64,000 bases of DNA from DSSB01 sp046346845 (GTDB lineage: Bacteria > UBA10199 > DSSB01): positions 310,001 through 374,000 of the forward strand of contig JAXMHH010000002.1 of assembly GCA_046346845.1 (NCBI GenBank), given 5' to 3'. A program made the position numbers and the translations under genes. How positions within the stretch are numbered: position 1 is the stretch's first letter; each line of letters opens with the position of its first letter. This document shows, piece by piece, positions 56,604 through 64,000 of the stretch. The notes below the pieces were generated by a model. It searched no databases. It was not told the DNA's origin and saw only the letters and a list, made by a program, of their open reading frames with translations.

Positions 56604-59465
56604 ATGACTCCCTGTAATAATTGTCACGGCGGCGAGGGAACCAGGCCCCGCCGCAGCGAATTGGAATGGCTGACGCGGCTGCCCGGCCCGCCGGTGGAGG
56701 GGCCGACGAGCGCCTCCGACCTAGGCTCCGCCGTGCCGCCCGACATCGCCTGCCCGGCGCGGGAGGAATGGCCCGAGGCGCTGGCACAGGAGCGGCGGCA
56801 GCTGAGCGGTTACCCCTGGTGGGTCCGGGAAAATTTCCGCGAGGCCCTGCGGCGAAGACACCCCGGCACGGTCCCGCCCTACCTCGATATCGAGGACGCC
56901 TCGCTGAATCTTCGCTTGGGCCTGCGTCATTTCACCTACAACAGCTCGCGGCGGCGCGAGACCTTTCACGCCTGGAGCACCTACGCCACCGACATTAATA
57001 CGACGCCGTCGGCGCGCCTCGAATTCAACCTCACCGTCGCCGGCAATCAGCTCCCCTTGGAACGCGGCCTGTTGGCCCTGCATGGGGTCGCGGTGGATGG
57101 GCCCTATTTCTTCAATCTCTCGAACCAATCCCGACAGGCCATTTTCGACGGGACTGGAGAGCTCTGCGTCCTCCCGCAAAGCCTCTTGGCCGATCCCCAG
57201 CATGGCTTTTTGGCTGCCCCCAACCCGCATCTCACGGCGGGCATCGTGCCCTTTCCCGAACTGCTCAATTTCGGCGGCGGGGCCTGGGTCTCGGCCAACC
57301 TCTGCTTTCCGATGCCGACGGAATTCCGTTCCCCAGCGGTATCCGAGGCGCCCTTGCCGGCCGCCTTCGAGCTCAACGATCTGCTGGGACGAGTGCAGGC
57401 CTACCGCGAGCACCATCCGCCGCAGCCGACCGGCGCCGACTCCCCCTTCACACGCCTCTACCTAGCCAGCGGTCGCCGGCTGCAAAATTTTCTAGAGCTC
57501 CTCCAGCCCGGCAGCGAGGTGAATTTGCAGCTCCGCGACCTCCAGGACCTCTTCTTGCCGGAGGGCCTGGACCTGGGCCCCTCGAGCTTGAACCTGCGCG
57601 CGGGCCTGAACCCCGACCGGGAGGTCGAGGTGGAGCTCAGTTCCCTTAGCTTGCTGTTTCAGGCCATGGGATATGCGCGGGACCCCGACACGGAGGAACC
57701 GCGGCTCCTCCTGGATTCGGCCCGCCTGGATGGACCCGCGCAGGGACCGGCCCTGCGCCTGCGGCTCGATCCTGCGACGCGGGAGTTACGAGCCCTGGAG
57801 GCCCATCTCTCCTTTGACGCGGTCCTGTCCCTGCTCCAGCCCGCCCTGCGCGGCTTGCAGCTCCGCGGCGACCTGGAGTTGGGGCTCAACGCGCGGCGGA
57901 ACTGGGCCTTCGCCTGGAATCCTCTTTCTGCGGAGCTGCCCGGCCTTCGACTTCCCTCCGCCGATCCCGCCCGCGCGCCCACCGAACTGAGCGGGACCTT
58001 GCGCGGCGGGGAGGCCACGCGGGAGCTGCTGGGTCTGCAGATCCCCCCCGGGCTGCGCGGGGAATGGAATCCCGCCGCCGGAGAGCTGCATCTCGAGGGA
58101 AACCTGATCTTGCAAGGCGACATCCAGGTTGCGGGGAGCCGTTACGAGGTTCGGGCCCCCTTGGCCTTCTACACCACCCTGCGGCTGGGGGCCGGAGGGG
58201 TTGGGCCGATCCCGGGCAGCACCGCGCTTTCCATTTCCGGCTTGGAGGTGGTGAATGCGGAGGACCGCCGGGAGCTGCTCCGGGACGGGGAGCTGTTCTT
58301 CAGCGACGATCCGGAGCGAGAGGTGTTTCGAGAACCCCGCGCCTGGGAGACCTATTCACTGCCGGACGAGATCCTGGCGAACCACCGCAGCCTGCCCGCC
58401 AGCCTGGAGTTCCGCGGCGTCTGGGGCAATCACCACAGCATCGACCTGCGCGGCCAAATCCCGGTGCCGCTCGCAGCCTCGGAGCCGCTTACTTACGATT
58501 TTTCCGCCCTCTTGGAGGATGCCGCCGAGCTGCACCTGGACCTGGTCGACCTGAATCCGAGGTCTGCCCCCAACCACCCTGCCACCCCGCACTTCAACCT
58601 GATCGGCACCGTTCTCCGCGCCCAGCGCTTTCCGGAGGGCGACGGCCGCCAACTCTGGGACTTTCGCCTCGACGGAGCGACCGCGACCTTCGGGCAAGGT
58701 AGGAACTCCATCACCCTGGCCCAGCCGCACCTGGAGACGGAGCTGGACCGGCTGGAGCTGCAGGCGGGCAACCTGCTGATCCGCCTCCCGCTGCTCGACC
58801 TCCGGGCCAACCCCTCGGGCGTTTCCGAGGGGCGGATCCGGGGCCCGATCCAGGCCCACCTCAACGGCACCCCGCGGGGCGGGCTGGAATTAGAATTGGA
58901 TCCGCAGCACCGTCCCCTGGCCATCCGCAACCTCGACCTCGGGTTCAGCGTGCAAGGCCTCGACGTCCTGCCGCGGGCCCTGCGGCGGGGCCTGGCCAAC
59001 GGGGCCCGCTTCGTCGGCCTCGACGGGCACCTCGAGGGCCACTTCGCCATGAATTACCCCGAGTCCCCGAATCGGTGGAACGGGAGCGGCGACCTCCTGC
59101 TGCGCGGCGACCGAAGCGGCGACATCTACCTCCTGGACAGTCGATTCCGTCGCGTCGGTCTGCCCTTGTTTCGCGATACCCGGTGGCGCTGGCGGCGCAT
59201 CGAGGGCTTCCAGTGGCGTCGGGGTTACGCCTTGGGGGACTTTCACCTGGAGACCTTGCTGAATCCCACACCCCTGTTCGGTGTCCTCGCCTCGGCCAGC
59301 CAAGGCCTGCGGGCCTTTGGCGGCAACGGCGAGACCCTGCTGCCCGGAGAGATTTGGGCGGAAATGCCTTACGATAACCAGCCTTGGACCCCCCGCGGTT
59401 TTCGCAACCGCATCGTGGATTACGTGACCCAGCTCTGCCGCCAATCCCCTCGCCCTTGCCCCTGA
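56604..59465 (+). CDS. Large beta-rich unknown protein Q3 with N-terminal CxxCH
   Basis: This paralogue of Q1 has 953 residues. It begins MTPCNNCHGGEGTRPRR, with CxxCH at residues 4-8 and no signal peptide. Matching blocks with Q1 include the helix after WWVRENF (WVRGNF in Q1), LQPGSEVNLQLRDLQDLFLP, and most clearly the last 170 residues. These are RGDRSGDIYLLDS, GLPLFRDTRWRWRR, YALGDFHLETLLN, MPYDNQPW and RNRIVDYVTQLCRQ. Everything between is strand-rich and without catalytic motifs. It starts 19 bases after Q2 and is followed by the VWA gene. Confidence 0.7.
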   Translation: MTPCNNCHGGEGTRPRRSELEWLTRLPGPPVEGPTSASDLGSAVPPDIACPAREEWPEALAQERRQLSGYPWWVRENFREALRRRHPGTVPPYLDIEDASLNLRLGLRHFTYNSSRRRETFHAWSTYATDINTTPSARLEFNLTVAGNQLPLERGLLALHGVAVDGPYFFNLSNQSRQAIFDGTGELCVLPQSLLADPQHGFLAAPNPHLTAGIVPFPELLNFGGGAWVSANLCFPMPTEFRSPAVSEAPLPAAFELNDLLGRVQAYREHHPPQPTGADSPFTRLYLASGRRLQNFLELLQPGSEVNLQLRDLQDLFLPEGLDLGPSSLNLRAGLNPDREVEVELSSLSLLFQAMGYARDPDTEEPRLLLDSARLDGPAQGPALRLRLDPATRELRALEAHLSFDAVLSLLQPALRGLQLRGDLELGLNARRNWAFAWNPLSAELPGLRLPSADPARAPTELSGTLRGGEATRELLGLQIPPGLRGEWNPAAGELHLEGNLILQGDIQVAGSRYEVRAPLAFYTTLRLGAGGVGPIPGSTALSISGLEVVNAEDRRELLRDGELFFSDDPEREVFREPRAWETYSLPDEILANHRSLPASLEFRGVWGNHHSIDLRGQIPVPLAASEPLTYDFSALLEDAAELHLDLVDLNPRSAPNHPATPHFNLIGTVLRAQRFPEGDGRQLWDFRLDGATATFGQGRNSITLAQPHLETELDRLELQAGNLLIRLPLLDLRANPSGVSEGRIRGPIQAHLNGTPRGGLELELDPQHRPLAIRNLDLGFSVQGLDVLPRALRRGLANGARFVGLDGHLEGHFAMNYPESPNRWNGSGDLLLRGDRSGDIYLLDSRFRRVGLPLFRDTRWRWRRIEGFQWRRGYALGDFHLETLLNPTPLFGVLASASQGLRAFGGNGETLLPGEIWAEMPYDNQPWTPRGFRNRIVDYVTQLCRQSPRPCP

Positions 59466-59561
59466 GGCAGGCCGCGCCGCGGGATGATAAAGCGCTGGCC
59501 AAGGTTTTAACTTCCCGGTACATTCCCCCGTCACGAGACATCCCTAAAGGGGGGGATCCCT

Positions 59562-61391
59562 ATGAAAAAATCCTTCATTTCCTTGCTAGCGATGATTACC
59601 TGGCTTGGCGCCGTCGCCTCGGCCGCGGCCGCCTCCCGCATCGAATACATCCTCGACGTCAGCGGATCGATGAACGCCCTGATCGGCGGGGAAAAACGCA
59701 TCGACGCCGCCCGTAAATCCATCGCCGCCGCCGTCCAAGGCGTGCCGGACGGCACCATCGTCGCCCTCCGGCTCTACAGCCACCGCATCCCCCCGGCGGA
59801 CAAGGCGGCCAGCTGCAAAGACACCGAATTGGTCGTGCCCTTCGGGCCCATCAACAAGGCCCAGCTCATCGACATCGTCAATCGGGCCAACCCCCTGGGC
59901 CAGACGCCGATCGCCTACTCCTTGGAGCAGGCCGCCAACGATTTTGTGATGGGCGCCGACGAGCAGCAGACCATCATCCTGGTCAGCGACGGCGAGGAGA
60001 GCTGCGGCGGCGATCCCGTGGCGGTAGCCAAGGCCCTGATCGCGAAGGGTTTCAAGCTGAAGATCAATGTCATCGGGCTCGACGTCGACGCCAACGCCAA
60101 AAACCAGCTCTCGGCCATCGCCACCGCGACCGGCGGGCAGTATTTTGACGCGAAAGACGCCGCCTCCCTCACCAACTCCCTGCAGAAATTGACGCAAGAA
60201 TCCCTGGTCATCCAAAAGGCCGGCTCTTCGATCTATGGCGAGGAGATCCGCGGCGGCGACAATTACGAGACCGCCGTTCCGCTGGCGGTGGGCAAGTTGT
60301 TCCGCCTCAACCACCACCAGAAGCAGAACCAATACGACTACTTCTTCGTCGACGGCAAACCGGGGCAGACCATCACCGCCACCATCGAGACCGGCGAGAA
60401 AGGTGTCAATATCCGGCCGGACAATTCCTACGAAGAGACCTTGAATCCCTATGCCGGCATCAGCATGCAGACGCCCCAGAAGACCCTCATTAAACAAGAG
60501 GAGATCATCGGCGGAAAGAACGACGCCCGGAAGATCGTCTATTCGGTGCCGCAGAACGGACAGGGGCGCTATTACATCCTGGTCGGTTCGGCCTACGACA
60601 ATCAGCACAAGGACCACCGCTTCAAGGTGGAGGTCGCCGAGCAGTTCGACGCCGGCAGCCAGCAGGACGCGGGGGAAAGCCGGGACAAGGCCCTGACCAT
60701 CCAACCCGGCACCACCAAGGGTTTCCTCAACCCCAACGACACCGTGGACACCTACAAGGTCAACCTGCCGGCGGGCAACCTGAACGTGAAAATCCGCCCC
60801 TCGAGCGAGAAGGCCCTGCTGGCGCTGGAACTCTTCGACGCCGACGGCGTGCAGGTCGCCAGGGGCCAGGCCCCCAATGACGGCGCCGTGGCCAAAATCG
60901 AAAATGTCGCCCTGACCAAGTCGGGCGAGTATACCCTCAAGGTCTCCACCCCTTATTCCAGCTCTCCGGAAACCGAATACACGCTGGAGGTCCTGCCGGG
61001 TTCGGGTGTCGCCCCAACTGCAGACCTCGGTGCACCGCCGGCCCCCGCTGCAGCCCCGAGCGCGCCTAGCGCCCCTGCTGCGCCTCCCCCAAGCGCGGCG
61101 ACGGCCCCGGCTGCCGGCGAAGCGGTCTACCAACCCATCTCCAAGCCCATTCCCATGCCCCGCGCCGGCACCGGTGCGGCGAGCAGCCAAGAGATCTGCG
61201 CCCTCTTCAAGCAGCTGCCTTGGCTGCAAAAGGCCAAGGTGCTGGGCCTCTACTCCGGACTCCCGCTGCTGGGCGGTTGGCTAATCGGCTGGATTTGGGG
61301 CTACTTGAAGGGCCGGGGCAGCGGCAAGCGCTGGGCCGCGAAACAGGCAGCGAAGCAGGGCGGGACTCCGCCGGCGGCGCCAAAGCCCTAG
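59562..61391 (+). CDS. VWA-domain protein, secreted and C-terminally membrane-anchored
   Basis: This 609-residue protein has a signal peptide (MKKSFISLLAMITWLGAVAS...AAA). A von Willebrand factor A domain follows, with MIDAS residues D32-V-S34-G-S36 in YILDVSGSM, T in GQTPIAYSLEQA, and VSDGEESCGGDP. After about residue 225 there are two beta-sandwich-like regions (GRYYILVGSAYDNQ and TYKVNLPAGNLNVKIRPS). A proline/alanine linker (about 485-520) leads to a hydrophobic helix near residues 555-575 with a basic tail. It probably sits on the periplasmic side. VWA domains mediate metal-dependent protein contacts. It lies 96 bases after Q3, with a terminator after it. Confidence 0.85.
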   Translation: MKKSFISLLAMITWLGAVASAAAASRIEYILDVSGSMNALIGGEKRIDAARKSIAAAVQGVPDGTIVALRLYSHRIPPADKAASCKDTELVVPFGPINKAQLIDIVNRANPLGQTPIAYSLEQAANDFVMGADEQQTIILVSDGEESCGGDPVAVAKALIAKGFKLKINVIGLDVDANAKNQLSAIATATGGQYFDAKDAASLTNSLQKLTQESLVIQKAGSSIYGEEIRGGDNYETAVPLAVGKLFRLNHHQKQNQYDYFFVDGKPGQTITATIETGEKGVNIRPDNSYEETLNPYAGISMQTPQKTLIKQEEIIGGKNDARKIVYSVPQNGQGRYYILVGSAYDNQHKDHRFKVEVAEQFDAGSQQDAGESRDKALTIQPGTTKGFLNPNDTVDTYKVNLPAGNLNVKIRPSSEKALLALELFDADGVQVARGQAPNDGAVAKIENVALTKSGEYTLKVSTPYSSSPETEYTLEVLPGSGVAPTADLGAPPAPAAAPSAPSAPAAPPPSAATAPAAGEAVYQPISKPIPMPRAGTGAASSQEICALFKQLPWLQKAKVLGLYSGLPLLGGWLIGWIWGYLKGRGSGKRWAAKQAAKQGGTPPAAPKP

Positions 61392-61415
61392 CCTTTGCTA
61401 TTAGACTTTGACCCA

Positions 61416-61441
61416 AGCGGGCTTCGGCCCGCTTTTTTTTT
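61416..61441 (+). terminator. Rho-independent terminator after the VWA gene
   Basis: The stem GCGGGC/GCCCGC with a TTCG tetraloop is followed by nine T. It lies 25 bases after the VWA stop codon. Confidence 0.92.
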
Positions 61442-61447
61442 CGGGTG

Positions 61448-62374
61448 CTAGGGACACCTGGGCCATTCCTCCCGGCGGCAGTTGTTCAAACGGTAGAGCT
61501 CTTTGGAGCCGCCGAGGTATTTCCCCTTGGACCCCTGCCAATACAAGGGCAGGGAAAAATTTCGCCTTCCGTGGATCACTTCGCCCTCGCCTTTCGGACA
61601 ACGTCGTTCTTCCCGAACCTCCATCCGCAGGTCGGAATAGCCCTCATGCCGCGCCGGCAGGGACTGCAGGCTGGCTAAGCGTTGGTCGAGGCGGCATTCT
61701 TGGCGCTCGGGGATATTGAAAGAATAGAGGAAAGGCCCGTCGTAGACCAAGCTCAAGCGGTCTTTGGCGATCAGGAAGAGATTATAGATGTTGAAGGCCT
61801 CGGAGGAGTTGAAGTGCCAATTGTTGGTCAAAAAGACGTATTCTCCCGATCGGACCTCCAAGACGGGGAATTCGGAGGCAAGGCCGACATGTTGATCCTG
61901 GGAGACACCGATCCAGTCGAGGAGTTTGGGGCTGGGCTCGACTTGGAGTAAGGCCAAGGTTCCGCGGTCCGGGTCCAAGACCAAGAGGCGCTTGCGCCCT
62001 GATTCGGGAAGCATGAGAAACTGCTGGGCCCCCAAGGGAGAAAATGCCCCGCCCGCAGCGGTAGGCATCGCATCCATGGCACCAAAGCCACCGATGTCGG
62101 CACGCAGAGGTTGGGAATAGGAGACGGTCCCGTCGATTTTCAGATCCGGATAAATCAGGCGAAGCAGGTCGAGGTAGGTCGTCGCCGCATCCGGCCGGAC
62201 CTTGTCCTGGACACAGGATTCGAGCACTCCCCCCTGGAGGCCGGAAACACAATCCTTGCCGAAGACGAATATCCCCGCCGTCGTCTTCGCAGGTTCGGCC
62301 CTGGCTTCGGGCCAGCTCCCCCCAGATACCGTCGCCACCAAGGTTCCGATGAGCACTAGGGCTTTGCCGATCAT
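61448..62374 (-). CDS. Secreted protein of unknown function
   Basis: I do not recognise the family. This 308-residue protein has an N-terminal signal (MIGKALVLIGTLVATVSGG region). The mature part contains FVFGKDCVSGLQGGVLESC (in parts), FLMLPESGRKRLLVLDPDRG and EVRSGEYVFLTNNWHFNSSE. Cysteines near both ends may pair. The alternation of short strands suggests a beta-propeller-like fold, but this is only a guess. It has AGGAG eight bases before the ATG and follows the terminator of the PuuD-like gene, so it is transcribed separately. Confidence 0.55.
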   Translation of the reverse strand: MIGKALVLIGTLVATVSGGSWPEARAEPAKTTAGIFVFGKDCVSGLQGGVLESCVQDKVRPDAATTYLDLLRLIYPDLKIDGTVSYSQPLRADIGGFGAMDAMPTAAGGAFSPLGAQQFLMLPESGRKRLLVLDPDRGTLALLQVEPSPKLLDWIGVSQDQHVGLASEFPVLEVRSGEYVFLTNNWHFNSSEAFNIYNLFLIAKDRLSLVYDGPFLYSFNIPERQECRLDQRLASLQSLPARHEGYSDLRMEVREERRCPKGEGEVIHGRRNFSLPLYWQGSKGKYLGGSKELYRLNNCRREEWPRCP

Positions 62375-62385
62375 TTACAACTCCT

Positions 62386-62419
62386 AAAAAAAAGGCGCTC
62401 GTCCCGAGACGAGCGCCTT
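62386..62419 (-). terminator. Rho-independent terminator of the PuuD-like gene
   Basis: On the minus strand a 12-bp stem AAGGCGCTCGTC/GACGAGCGCCTT with a four-base loop is followed by eight T. It lies 19 bases after the stop of the PuuD-like gene. The T-run ends next to the ribosome site of the next gene. Confidence 0.92.
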
Positions 62420-62438
62420 GGGATAGATAAAGATAAAA

Positions 62439-63203
62439 CTAAAACCCCTGCACCTTGGGGGCCTTCTTGAGCAGATGATTGGCCCCCACCCAGCCGATCA
62501 CGATGGCCGCCAAGACCGACCACCACCAGCTCGCGGCCCAGCTGTTGTGGGAATTCAGCATGGTCCACACCAGGGGAACCGACATATAGGTATTTTGCCG
62601 GGAACGCAGACCGGCCAAGGCCACCAAGGCGGGGTCCGGCGCCTGTCCGTCGCGCACCGCGGTGATGATCTTGCGCTGCGCGGGCCAGATGCGGAACCAG
62701 ACGTTGAAGGCCATGATCGTCCCAAACATGGCGCCGACGTGGATATTATATCCGCGGTAGCTCCAGCCCGCCCAGGTACCCATCAAGTAGACGAAACCGG
62801 CGATGATCAAAAAACACAGCACTACGGCCGCCTTCAGATTTTTGGCCCCGAGGCTCTTCATGATCGCGTCGTAGAGGAAGACGCCGAGGAAGGTGACCGC
62901 CAGCATCACGAAGCTCGGCAGGGTCCAGTTTTGGGTGGCGCCGGCGAACAGCGCGCCGCCGTGGTAGAAGACCAGCATCAGGAGGATGAGGCCGGTCACC
63001 CAGGTCCAGGCCGCGCCCCAGCGAAACCAAAAGAGGGCGCGCGGCATCAGCTGGGGAACGACTTTTTTCTTGGATTCCGCGTCGAGGGTCGGGGCGAAGC
63101 CGCTGTTCACGAAATTGAAGAAGTACAACAGCCCGATCCATAAAATTCCGGCGACGACGTGGATCCAGCGAAAGATCGATTGCAGTATTTCCATGGATTG
63201 CAT
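62439..63203 (-). CDS. PuuD-like (urate hydroxylase N-terminal type) membrane protein
   Basis: This is a polytopic membrane protein of 254 residues with about seven helices. The start MQSMEILQSIFRWIHVVAGILWIGLLYFFNF, given here only by its pieces RWIHVVAG and WIGLLYFFN, carries the conserved histidine. NIHVGAMFGTIMAFNVWFRIWPAQRKI (parts) and the late SVPLVWTMLNSHN also match the membrane domain of PuuD-like proteins (DUF989 group). The cytochrome c part of true urate hydroxylase is absent, so the activity is uncertain. AAGGAG lies nine bases before the ATG. A strong terminator follows. Confidence 0.75.
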   Translation of the reverse strand: MQSMEILQSIFRWIHVVAGILWIGLLYFFNFVNSGFAPTLDAESKKKVVPQLMPRALFWFRWGAAWTWVTGLILLMLVFYHGGALFAGATQNWTLPSFVMLAVTFLGVFLYDAIMKSLGAKNLKAAVVLCFLIIAGFVYLMGTWAGWSYRGYNIHVGAMFGTIMAFNVWFRIWPAQRKIITAVRDGQAPDPALVALAGLRSRQNTYMSVPLVWTMLNSHNSWAASWWWSVLAAIVIGWVGANHLLKKAPKVQGF

Positions 63204-63344
63204 GGCTTCTCTCCTTATCAGGGCTCAAGCGTGGAATTTGGCGGCATGTTAACGGGGAGCCAGGATTTTTCAACTAAAATCTCCCGTTGTTTCAGGGAGA
63301 TATCGAAAAGAGGGGTAGGATAACCGCCCCTAGCGGAGAATCTT

Positions 63345-64000
63345 TCAAGCCGAGGCGGGGGCGGACTCGCCGAATTTGCTCATCTTTCTCAATTGCCGGG
63401 CCCGGTGCCGCAGCTTGACGATCTCGCTGCGGAATTCGTGGGTCAATTTGGCGAGCGATTTTTCGCCCTGCAGCTCCTCGAGGCTGACGGCGCGGGGCCG
63501 GCCCCAATTGAAGATCGCCTTGCTCGGAAAGACTAAGGGTGCCTTGGGCACGACGAAGTAAGGATAATGCAGGTAGGGTTTGATGAACTTTTCCACCAAC
63601 CAGGGGTGGTTGATGATCCAAAATTTGATCGTGTAGTCGATGCCGTCGTGGCCGACGGGGACGATGTGGACCTGCTTGCCCGGGTGCTCCTGCAGGTATT
63701 CCCGCGCGATGTTGAGGAAGCCCTTGTGGAACTTCACGACGTAGTCGCGCTTGATGTAGTGCTTGATGAAGTCCATGCCCTCGGGAAAGAGCAGGATGTG
63801 GTTTTTCTTCAAGGCCTCTTTGCCCGCAGGGACGCTGATCGGGATGCACTGGCTGCTCTTGAAGAATTCCCGTACCAGGGGCAGGCGGAAGGCCTCTTTG
63901 AACACCAGGGTCCGCACCACCCCCAGCTGGCGCTGGTAAAACCAGTAGCAGATCAGGGCCGCCTCGAGCGTGTTGGCGTGGTTGCTGATCAGAATCACCT
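63345..64000 (-). CDS. PlsC-like 1-acyl-glycerol-3-phosphate acyltransferase family protein (partial, N-terminus off window)
   Basis: The open frame runs from the right edge, so the true start is outside the window. The visible 217 residues include the acyltransferase motif I region ILISNHANTLEA (an NHxxxxE variant of HxxxxD), the glycerol-phosphate loop KEAFRLPL, and motif III LLFPEGMDFIK. Further along are HIVPVGHDGIDYTIKFW and VVPKAPLVFPSKAIFNWG. The last 40 residues are helical and basic. It is probably a peripheral or membrane acyltransferase for phospholipid or a related lipid. The acidic residue of motif I is glutamate here, an unusual feature. Confidence 0.8.
   Translation of the reverse strand, partial: VILISNHANTLEAALICYWFYQRQLGVVRTLVFKEAFRLPLVREFFKSSQCIPISVPAGKEALKKNHILLFPEGMDFIKHYIKRDYVVKFHKGFLNIAREYLQEHPGKQVHIVPVGHDGIDYTIKFWIINHPWLVEKFIKPYLHYPYFVVPKAPLVFPSKAIFNWGRPRAVSLEELQGEKSLAKLTHEFRSEIVKLRHRARQLRKMSKFGESAPASA

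Noticed and set aside
50988..56640. c-type cytochromes (CxxCH in Q1 and Q3)
   Set aside because: There is no signal peptide and only one motif at the extreme N-terminus. No distal heme ligand region is recognisable.
62439..63203. True urate hydroxylase PuuD
   Set aside because: Only the membrane domain type is present and the C-terminal cytochrome part is missing, so the enzyme name is not given as a firm call.

Overview
The window is one contiguous stretch of a GC-rich (roughly 65 % by eye), densely packed bacterial chromosome. Gram-negative features are clear: several lipoboxes, an outer-membrane-style lipoprotein set, a Pst/Pho system and a short SRP RNA. A complete Myxococcus-type MglA GTPase sits in the ffs-dnaX-ybaB-recR block. 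Together with a Ste24-like CAAX protease and many FHA/HEAT/VWA proteins, this suggests an uncultured deltaproteobacterium-like lineage (Myxococcota/Bdellovibrionota-type). That placement is inference, as there is no rRNA in the window. No tRNA, rRNA, CRISPR array, transposase or phage gene was seen.

Region 1 (1-6048, minus strand) is a phosphate-starvation locus, phoB-phoR-pstS-pstC-pstA-pstB; pstB runs off the left edge. A good Pho box precedes pstS. Region 2 (6049-6536) is a 488-base divergent spacer holding a 124-base island of only about 10 % GC. Region 3 (6.5-23.8 kb) is mixed housekeeping and accessory genes in short units: FIST sensor, methyltransferase, DUF4397 lipoprotein, Na+/H+ antiporter, SAM hydroxide adenosyltransferase, Ste24 protease, a large unknown protein (P1), AmrS radical SAM enzyme, OsmC, Nudix, DJ-1/PfpI, TatD, a ferredoxin-Hsp20-like fusion, FtsY and a DsbA-like lipoprotein. 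Region 4 (24.0-28.5 kb) is a complete livJHMGF branched-chain amino acid ABC transporter operon. Region 5 (28.5-32.7 kb, minus) is ffs-dnaX-ybaB-recR-mglA plus a secreted unknown. Region 6 (32.8-35.7 kb) has a membrane protein with an Asp-tetrapeptide repeat tail, glpK and a BrnT/BrnA toxin-antitoxin pair. Region 7 (35.7-39.9 kb, minus) is priA-def-fmt-rpe, followed by an MBOAT acyltransferase on the plus strand.

Region 8 (41.3-59.5 kb, plus strand) is the most unusual part. It holds six very large genes of unrecognised function, tightly spaced, with two ATGA overlaps. The first three (P2, P3, P4) share a roughly 270-residue amino-terminal module with P1, which lies far away at 12.5-15.0 kb. 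P2 and P3 also carry FHA-like phosphopeptide-binding domains and membrane segments. The last three (Q1, Q2, Q3) are beta-strand-rich proteins of 870-1000 residues with no signal peptide and an N-terminal CxxC or CxxCH motif; Q1 and Q3 share a near-identical C-terminal block. A VWA-domain, membrane-anchored protein follows at once. I know no described system with this composition, and it is the main candidate for new biology here. Region 9 (61.4-64.0 kb, minus) ends with a secreted unknown, a PuuD-like membrane protein and a PlsC-type acyltransferase cut by the right edge.
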